The translations under genes and the position numbers were made by a program. From Promethearchaeati archaeon (GTDB taxonomy: Archaea; Asgardarchaeota; Heimdallarchaeia; Heimdallarchaeales; Heimdallarchaeaceae), in contig JABLTJ010000007.1 of NCBI GenBank assembly GCA_013166775.1, positions 62,001 to 126,000 of the forward strand: a stretch of 64,000 nucleotides of DNA. Reading direction: 5' to 3'. Positions 57,593 to 64,000 of the stretch are shown here, piece by piece (position 1 is the stretch's first letter; each line of letters begins with the position of its first letter). The notes beneath the pieces were generated by a model. The model worked only from the letters and a program-made list of their open reading frames with translations, was not told the DNA's origin and searched no databases.

Positions 57593-58423
57593 TTACAATT
57601 TATCTAATCTCTTTAAGACTATCAACATAGCTAGAGTAGTTGCTAAATCAAAATTTTCTCCATCTTCTGACGTCCATCTTCCATCTAGTAGTTGACGTGT
57701 TGATAGAATTTCAAGTATTTTATTTGCAAAATTATGATTTTCAAGATCTGCATGAATAAAACACTCTATCATCGATACTAATGATGAGGAAGGATAATTT
57801 CGAAGTTCTAATGTTTCAAGTATTTCAACTCCTCTTCTGGAAATAGAATCATCATACCCCTTTATATTAATAAAAACTGGTATTGCATTCCATAGAGATT
57901 GAGGATAACTCCTAAATCCTTTTTCGTCATCCCACTTCTTTGATAAGAAACTTATTCCTCTTTCTAATGCTTCTTCGATGTTTGGTATTTTTGTACTACA
58001 GAGAAAATTAATCACCACAGAAGTGCAATATATTTGTGTTGATTCAAAACCAGGTGCTTCCCAAACTGTGCAATCAAGTTTACCAATTTCAGACGGTTCC
58101 TCAAAGCAACCATCCAATTTTTGTAGAGAAATGAGATATTCTACTGCTCTACCTAATTCAATTGATACCAGAGACACTTGGTTGAGAAGTAAAATATCTT
58201 TAAAGAACAATATTGTTGAACTAATTGTACTAATTGAATCTTTTTCAAATCTATGAGGAATTCCTCCATCTTCGTTCTGAATAAGAAGAAAATCTTTAAT
58301 CTCTAATTTAGCATCTTCAAGTTCATTCAATAGTAGAAGGAGTTTATATTTGTCAACTTCTTTACTTTTTTCCACCACATAATTCATAGCTTTTTGAATA
58401 TCAAAGCTAATTTCGTTCATCAA
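57593..58423 (-). CDS. Prenyltransferase/squalene-oxidase-repeat (alpha/alpha-toroid) protein
   Basis: LIQNEDGGIPHRF, LQKLDGCFEEP, FESTQIYCTSVVINFL, DGRWTSEDGENFDLATTLAMLIVL. Confidence 0.65.
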   Translation of the reverse strand: MMNEISFDIQKAMNYVVEKSKEVDKYKLLLLLNELEDAKLEIKDFLLIQNEDGGIPHRFEKDSISTISSTILFFKDILLLNQVSLVSIELGRAVEYLISLQKLDGCFEEPSEIGKLDCTVWEAPGFESTQIYCTSVVINFLCSTKIPNIEEALERGISFLSKKWDDEKGFRSYPQSLWNAIPVFINIKGYDDSISRRGVEILETLELRNYPSSSLVSMIECFIHADLENHNFANKILEILSTRQLLDGRWTSEDGENFDLATTLAMLIVLKRLDKL

Positions 58424-58487
58424 TAATAATAAGATAAAATATTACTTAAACCTTGTGAGAAAAAAGAAATAGAATTATGTAAATCCA

Positions 58488-59213
58488 TCATTTCTTTATC
58501 TTTAATTGTTTGATTATGACTTCTGCTGCTTCCATTCTTGCTTGTTTCTTATTTCTACCTTTCCCTCCACCTTTATATTCCACTGCATCTATTTTAACTA
58601 AGCACTCCATTATATAGACAGGTTCATGCTCTTTCCCTTTTTTTGAAAGGAGACTGTAAGTAGGAAGATCATATCCCCTCTTTTGACAAAACTCTTGCAA
58701 AAGATTGATTGGATTCCTTTCACATACAGCTAATTTCAATAGTTTATTTCTTTTTTTTGTGTCGGAGAGATCTTTACGGAATTTTTCCAAATCTCCAAGA
58801 AAAAGCTGATTAAAGAACTCTCTGGCTATATCAATTCCTGTAGAAAGGTAAACTGCTCCGAAAATTGCTTCTAGACAATCTTCGATATCAGTAGTTGTTA
58901 TTTTATATTTTGGTCGAACTATCAGTTTTTTGTGTAAATTGATTTCTTTTCCTATCTCAGCTAGACTTTCAGTTTGAACTAGAAGGGATCTTAGTTTAGA
59001 TAGAATCCCGACATCCTCCTTTAGATTTTTGTACAGCCATTCAGCAGTAAACATATCTAATACTGCATCTCCTAAGAATTCTAATCTCTCAAAATGATTC
59101 TGTTCAGGTCTTATGTTTGTCAAATTTGGATGTGTTAGTGCTTCGATTAAAAGATCATTTTCGATTTCCCATCCATTTACAGTGCTTCTCTCTAAATCAA
59201 TCATAGATCTCAC
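58488..59213 (-). CDS. rnc: Ribonuclease III
   Basis: FERLEFLGDAVLDMFTAEWLY signature; ECLEAIFGAVYLSTG-like DCLEAIFGAVYLSTG; C-terminal dsRBD GGGKGRNKKQARMEAAEVIIKQL. Confidence 0.93.
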   Translation of the reverse strand: MRSMIDLERSTVNGWEIENDLLIEALTHPNLTNIRPEQNHFERLEFLGDAVLDMFTAEWLYKNLKEDVGILSKLRSLLVQTESLAEIGKEINLHKKLIVRPKYKITTTDIEDCLEAIFGAVYLSTGIDIAREFFNQLFLGDLEKFRKDLSDTKKRNKLLKLAVCERNPINLLQEFCQKRGYDLPTYSLLSKKGKEHEPVYIMECLVKIDAVEYKGGGKGRNKKQARMEAAEVIIKQLKIKK

Positions 59214-59256
59214 ATTTGGGATAGATTCAAATCAAAGCGAGAGTTTTTAAATTCAT

Positions 59257-59727
59257 TTGTTTGAGAAAAATAGAATGGAATTCTATAATCCAATACATGA
59301 TATGAAGGACTTAATCGGAAAGTGGGAAGGGAAACTAGAAAAAGATGAAAATAAATCAGCATCATCAATAATATTCAGCTATCATGGTTCAGATATTATT
59401 CAGTATGAACTGAAGATTAACCTTACAAATGAAGAAAAAATCCTTGAAACAGGCTTCTTCTTCTTTGATAAATTAAAAGAAGAACTAAAACATATCGTAT
59501 TTAATGAAGAAGGATATATTGAAGTGAATTCAATGACCTCTTCAAAGAAAGCAAAACTTCTCAAAATGACGAGTTCTTTCGATACTGGTTATAATCTTCC
59601 TCCCAATATGAAAATAAAGAGAGATTTTAAACTAAAAATAGTTGAAAGAGAGTTAGATATTTTTCTGAAAATGGGCAAAGAAGCAAATCTTATCTTAGAA
59701 GGAAGTTATAATAAAAAGGAAAAATGA
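59257..59727 (+). CDS. Beta-barrel (nitrobindin/FABP-like) hypothetical protein
   Basis: LIGKWEGKLEKDENKSASSIIFSYHGSDIIQYELKI alternating strands; likely ATG at 59275. Confidence 0.4.
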   Translation: MFEKNRMEFYNPIHDMKDLIGKWEGKLEKDENKSASSIIFSYHGSDIIQYELKINLTNEEKILETGFFFFDKLKEELKHIVFNEEGYIEVNSMTSSKKAKLLKMTSSFDTGYNLPPNMKIKRDFKLKIVERELDIFLKMGKEANLILEGSYNKKEK

Positions 59728-59794
59728 ATATCAAGTTAAATCAGATTGAGAATAACATAAATATTATTAGTGTTAAAATTAAGATTAATGATGA

Positions 59795-60292
59795 TTGCAT
59801 TTGCCCAAGGATTTCAAAATCTATTATTGTGAAAAAATTACAGATGAAATCTCTGAACATGTAGAAAATGTACTAAGAGATTTATTTGGTCTGCAATTTC
59901 GTTCAGTAGGAGTTCATATTCCTAGGGTAAATGCTTGGGATGATCATTCAAATGCTTATGATGCTCGTAATCTGCTTGAGCAGATGGTAGCTGAAAGATT
60001 ATCATTTTTCTTGTGGTTAATCACTGTACCTATTTCTTTAGATCAAAAATCAATTTTTGGATATGCAGAACCGTTAAAAGGGACTATTGTTTCTACCTCA
60101 AAAATGGCTACTAGAACTCTAGTTGCTAAAGAAGCAGCATATTTTGTTGGAATAGTTTTGGGATTGAGTTCTTGTAGAAATGAATGTTTAATGCAATCTG
60201 CAGAGAACTTTGAGGTATTGATAAACAAACCATCAACACTTTGTTCTACATGCAATGCCAAATATAATCGATTAAAATTAAGATATATGTAG
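59795..60292 (+). CDS. Archaemetzincin-family protein with degenerate catalytic site
   Basis: KEAAYFVGIVLGLSSCRNECLM aligns to KExxHELGHxxGLxHCxNxxCxM; downstream LCSTC retained. Confidence 0.7.
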   Translation: MHLPKDFKIYYCEKITDEISEHVENVLRDLFGLQFRSVGVHIPRVNAWDDHSNAYDARNLLEQMVAERLSFFLWLITVPISLDQKSIFGYAEPLKGTIVSTSKMATRTLVAKEAAYFVGIVLGLSSCRNECLMQSAENFEVLINKPSTLCSTCNAKYNRLKLRYM

Positions 60293-60297
60293 ATAAT

Positions 60298-61461
60298 CTA
60301 TTCGAAGAAAGCAGTCTTAGAATATTTTACATCTTCAGCTATAACTCTCTCTCCTTCGTTCCATATTACTTGCTTCCCCCATGTTTTTTCTATTTCAACC
60401 AAACTCATCTCGAATTGTTGAGTAGTTTTATTTAGATATGTTTGTAATTGATTGAGCTTCTTTTGAATATTCACTCTATTACCTTTTCCAATTCCTGGGC
60501 ATGAAAAATCTAAGTCTACAATTATCTCATTTTCATCTACCTTTGAGACCAAAAATGGATAAAACTTACAATTAAAGGGTGCATATTTGTAAATTATACA
60601 TTCCCTATTCTTTAATTCTTGAAAAGTGCATATTCCGTTTTTTTGTTTTAAACAAAGTCCAATGTCTATTTTTCCAATATTCACTTTCTCTTTACCAAAA
60701 ATTGGTCTAGAGAAATCACTAAGAGTATATTTGAGTTCTTCAGATATTCTAATAGCTTCTGAATAACTTAGTGAAGGCAAATTACATGGAAAACAAATTC
60801 TATTTTTGAATGTAACCAGGAATTCCTCAATGTTACCCAGATTATTAGGGATTGGATTAGCTGAAAAATTACTTGGATATTCACAATAATTACAGCTTAA
60901 ACATTCAAAAAAGCATTTTTCAGGAATATTCCAACGTATTAGAACGTTTTCAGCTTCTATTACTTTAGTTGTTAAATAGAAAATTTTCGTTTCTATTTTC
61001 AGATTTTTTTCAACAGCTAGACTTCTAATCTGCTCACAAATGTCATCAATTGTACTATCTCTATAATGTGTTCTAAATCTAAAAAGATAATCATTTCGAA
61101 TTCTTAGTTTTGGGATAGATTCCAAATTTGAGAGTATTTTATTTCTTACCGAGATATCTTTTAAAAAAAGAAGAATTTCGTCTGGACATTCTGTATGAGA
61201 TCCATAAATTACTCGCATTTCCAAATCATTTTTCATTTCATAGGGATTAGATTCCCAATACGAATCAACTAGCTTTCTGTCTGAGATATATCCTAGTCCT
61301 ATTGATTTTCCGTCTTCTAACAGTTTTTCATTTACTCTTCTCAGGATATATGGAGAATAATTGAATAGTTTAGGATCAGGATTATCAGAAATTAAAATAG
61401 ACAATAGATCTTCTTCCGCCTTTTTTTCTATATCTTCACAAATCAGAAAACGTGAAACCAT
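60298..61461 (-). CDS. YkgJ-like Zn/Fe-chelating Cys-cluster protein
   Basis: FECLSCNYCEYP, CFPCNLP, CLKQKNGICTFQELKNRECIIYKYAPFNCKFYPFLV; ORF track extends to 61590 but MVSRFLI start at about 61461 avoids overlap with the divergent gene. Confidence 0.6.
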   Translation of the reverse strand: MVSRFLICEDIEKKAEEDLLSILISDNPDPKLFNYSPYILRRVNEKLLEDGKSIGLGYISDRKLVDSYWESNPYEMKNDLEMRVIYGSHTECPDEILLFLKDISVRNKILSNLESIPKLRIRNDYLFRFRTHYRDSTIDDICEQIRSLAVEKNLKIETKIFYLTTKVIEAENVLIRWNIPEKCFFECLSCNYCEYPSNFSANPIPNNLGNIEEFLVTFKNRICFPCNLPSLSYSEAIRISEELKYTLSDFSRPIFGKEKVNIGKIDIGLCLKQKNGICTFQELKNRECIIYKYAPFNCKFYPFLVSKVDENEIIVDLDFSCPGIGKGNRVNIQKKLNQLQTYLNKTTQQFEMSLVEIEKTWGKQVIWNEGERVIAEDVKYSKTAFFE

Positions 61462-61543
61462 AGTGTACATTAGCTGAAGATTGCTAAAAAATTTTTGTAC
61501 GTACAAGATAGATTTTTTAATGAAATTATAATGAAGACATATA

Positions 61544-63496
61544 ATGAATATAACCTCTAAGTTGTTAGTTTCATATAATAAAATAAACAATTATAACAAT
61601 AGCAACAATCTTAGGGGTCAAAATCTTGTTCTTAGTAATTTTCAAATTTTGGGGGAGTTATTCTTAATTCATCTTGCTGATAGAAGTGGATTATTAAGAA
61701 ACTCAAACAATTTTCCAGAAAAATATGAAAAAACGAAAAATCACTTCCTAGACATTTTTTCAAAGAAATTTAATGGAGAGTATATAACATTTTATCAAGA
61801 ATTAAGAGAGATTTTCACAACTGAAGCATTCAAAGAAAAAGATGATCCTTTTGGTATGCTTTATCAACAAATCATCTCAGCTACTAAGAAACAAAATAAA
61901 GGAATAGTTTTCACTCCATTTTCAATTATTGATTATATCCTGGAGCAGTTAAACTATCCAGAATCATTAGAGAATTCAGAGACAGCAAAATTAATAGATT
62001 TAGCTTGTGGATCCGGATTGTTTTTATCTAGAGCAACAAGGAGAATATGTACTTTAGGTAAGAAACAACAATTATCTCCACAAAAAATTGTAAGGTTTAT
62101 GGAAAAATCGATTTTTGGATTCGATATAGATCCTATTGCTGTTTTACTATCAAAGATCAATATAGTAATGGTGCTAATGGAAACTCTCAAAGCTGATTAT
62201 CCTTTTGAAAATCCAATATCAATAAATGTGCATAAAACAAATTCAATGGTTAAAGAGGGTAATTCCGATTCAAAGATAATTAAGGAAATTAAGTCAAGCA
62301 GTTTTGATTATATTGTAGGTAATCCTCCATATATAGAATCAAAGAAGATGGATATAAAAACCAAGAAAATTTGTCAAGAAAATTTCCCAGAGGACGCTAA
62401 AAGACATTATGACATTTATGCATTATTTTTAGTATTAGGAGCTAGTATGTTAAATGATACTGGACAATTAGGATTTATAATTCCAAATAAATTCCTCATA
62501 TCTAGATTTGCAAGACAATTCAGGGAAAGATTTCTAGAGGAAAATCTTATCTCTCAAATTTTGAATTTAGCACATCAGAAAGTTTTCATACCAGCTGTAT
62601 ATCCAATAATTTTACTTCTAAATAAACAAAGAAAAAAAGAAGAATCAATTAAGATGTTCACTAATATAGATTTAGAAGAGATTGCAACATCAGAGCTACA
62701 CAATAGAACAGAGTTTGTTAGTCCTGGATTTTTCGAAAAAACAAAAAACAAAACTATCTATTTCCCCCAAAACTGTGCCTTTCCTTTATTAGAAAGAGTA
62801 TTCTCTCAATCTCAACACTCTCTTGGAGATGTCATTAGATTCAGATGGGCTATATCTTTTCATAGGAAAGGATTAAGGGAGCAATTTGTTTCGAAAACTC
62901 CAAAAGGTGATAATCCACAAAAATTACTGGGGGGTAAACCTTTTGGTGGAAATAGGGAAATTGAGAGATATAAGGTAAAGTGGAATGGTTATTGGCTTGA
63001 TTACGATCGAGAAAAATCAACAACTCTTAAAAATAATTTTCAAGACTTGAAATACTTCAAGGAGAAAAAAATCATCATATGTCAGCATGCTTTGAGAATG
63101 AGAGCAACAATAGATACGCAAGGTTACGCTTGTAAAGATATTTTTCTTTTAGGACACCTACGAGATATTGGAAAACAACTAAATCTTTCGTTAGAATTCA
63201 TTTTAGGGTTATTGAATAGTAAATTGTTTAGTTTCATGTTTAACATAATGTTCTCAGGTTCAGAAATCATGGGAAAATATCTCCATTATCTACCTACATT
63301 TCTTCATGATCTACCGATTCTTATTCCTTCTGAAACAGAACAGAAACTGATGGAAGAGTACGTAAATCAAATGCTTAAAGAAGTAGATGATGAAGTTGAT
63401 AATAAAATAGATGAACTAGTTTTCAAATTATATGATTGTACGGAAGAAGAAATTAACTCTATAGAAGACCATATCTCAATGCATTTAGTAAAATAA
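61544..63496 (+). CDS. N6-adenine DNA methyltransferase (Eco57I-like, possible type IIG or orphan)
   Basis: FTPFSIIDYILEQL, LIDLACGSGLFLSRATRRI, DYIVGNPPYIESKKMD; C-terminal specificity-like region. Confidence 0.9.
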   Translation: MNITSKLLVSYNKINNYNNSNNLRGQNLVLSNFQILGELFLIHLADRSGLLRNSNNFPEKYEKTKNHFLDIFSKKFNGEYITFYQELREIFTTEAFKEKDDPFGMLYQQIISATKKQNKGIVFTPFSIIDYILEQLNYPESLENSETAKLIDLACGSGLFLSRATRRICTLGKKQQLSPQKIVRFMEKSIFGFDIDPIAVLLSKINIVMVLMETLKADYPFENPISINVHKTNSMVKEGNSDSKIIKEIKSSSFDYIVGNPPYIESKKMDIKTKKICQENFPEDAKRHYDIYALFLVLGASMLNDTGQLGFIIPNKFLISRFARQFRERFLEENLISQILNLAHQKVFIPAVYPIILLLNKQRKKEESIKMFTNIDLEEIATSELHNRTEFVSPGFFEKTKNKTIYFPQNCAFPLLERVFSQSQHSLGDVIRFRWAISFHRKGLREQFVSKTPKGDNPQKLLGGKPFGGNREIERYKVKWNGYWLDYDREKSTTLKNNFQDLKYFKEKKIIICQHALRMRATIDTQGYACKDIFLLGHLRDIGKQLNLSLEFILGLLNSKLFSFMFNIMFSGSEIMGKYLHYLPTFLHDLPILIPSETEQKLMEEYVNQMLKEVDDEVDNKIDELVFKLYDCTEEEINSIEDHISMHLVK

Positions 63497-63559
63497 CCCA
63501 TTAATTTCATGCATTAGCACTTACAAAATGTTAAAATTCAATGGTTCTCTTGTTTAATT

Positions 63560-64000
63560 GTGTCATCAGATAAAAAAACCTCTAAAACAGAGCAATTTGA
63601 GGAAGCTGAGGAAGCTGAAGACATAGATAAAAAGCAGGAATTCCCAAGAGCTGCAAGTATTTCAGTTTCCTTTCTATCATGTTTATTTACAGCAGTTTTT
63701 GTTGGAGCTAAGTTATTCTTAATTATTTTTGATTTTTTAATTCCTAAATCCCTGAGGGAATATGTTCCATTCTTCGCTATGGTAAGAAAGTCAACAACTG
63801 CAGCTTCGGAAATGTTTGCTGGAAAAAAATCAAATGAAGTTGTTGAGGTTAAAGAAGAATTAGAAGAGCTTGAACTTAAAGGACAAAAAGTGAAAAAAGC
63901 TTACCCATTACGAAGAACTATTGGTCAAGCAATTAGTATGGGTATCACTCCTATTTTACTCATTGTCATACCCTCTGCTATTTGGGGAGAAAAAATAGTT
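63560..64000 (+). CDS. Uncharacterised membrane protein, partial (runs off window)
   Basis: GTG-initiated open frame of 147 codons to the window edge; FDFLIPKSLREYVPFFAMVRK...VKKAYPLRRTIG parallels the 43492-45204 protein. Confidence 0.65.
   Translation, partial: MSSDKKTSKTEQFEEAEEAEDIDKKQEFPRAASISVSFLSCLFTAVFVGAKLFLIIFDFLIPKSLREYVPFFAMVRKSTTAASEMFAGKKSNEVVEVKEELEELELKGQKVKKAYPLRRTIGQAISMGITPILLIVIPSAIWGEKIV

Overview
AT-rich archaeal chromosomal window, densely coded on both strands, with no rRNA, tRNA, CRISPR array or transposase that I could recognise. Several proteins look Asgard-like: a roadblock/longin-type multidomain protein, a second longin-like protein, a Zn-ribbon protein of the type seen beside Asgard GTPase-regulator modules, and a membrane-anchored RING-H2-like protein. 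Recognisable housekeeping and metabolic content: TldD/TldE, NAD-dependent DNA ligase (LigA), RNase III, CoA-disulfide reductase with rhodanese domain, FTR catalytic subunit plus glutaredoxin, DUF134/NifX/MinD-ferredoxin cluster, two radical SAM proteins, two N6-adenine DNA methyltransferases, ABC and MFS transporters, and many GNAT, dehydrogenase and peptidase genes. Items most worth a second look: (1) an archaemetzincin whose catalytic HExxHxxGxxH residues are all substituted while its structural Cys motifs remain; (2) a membrane-anchored RING-H2-like protein; (3) three GTGACCA heptamers spaced 11 and 22 bp upstream of an uncharacterised three-gene operon; (4) a possible Sec-UGA or decayed gene at 6210-6766; (5) a paralogous pair of uncharacterised membrane proteins; (6) a CpG-rich orphan DppB-type permease; (7) bacterial-type LigA and RNase III; (8) a truncated secreted caspase/CHAT-like protein. 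All family calls were made by eye from motifs; no database search was run.
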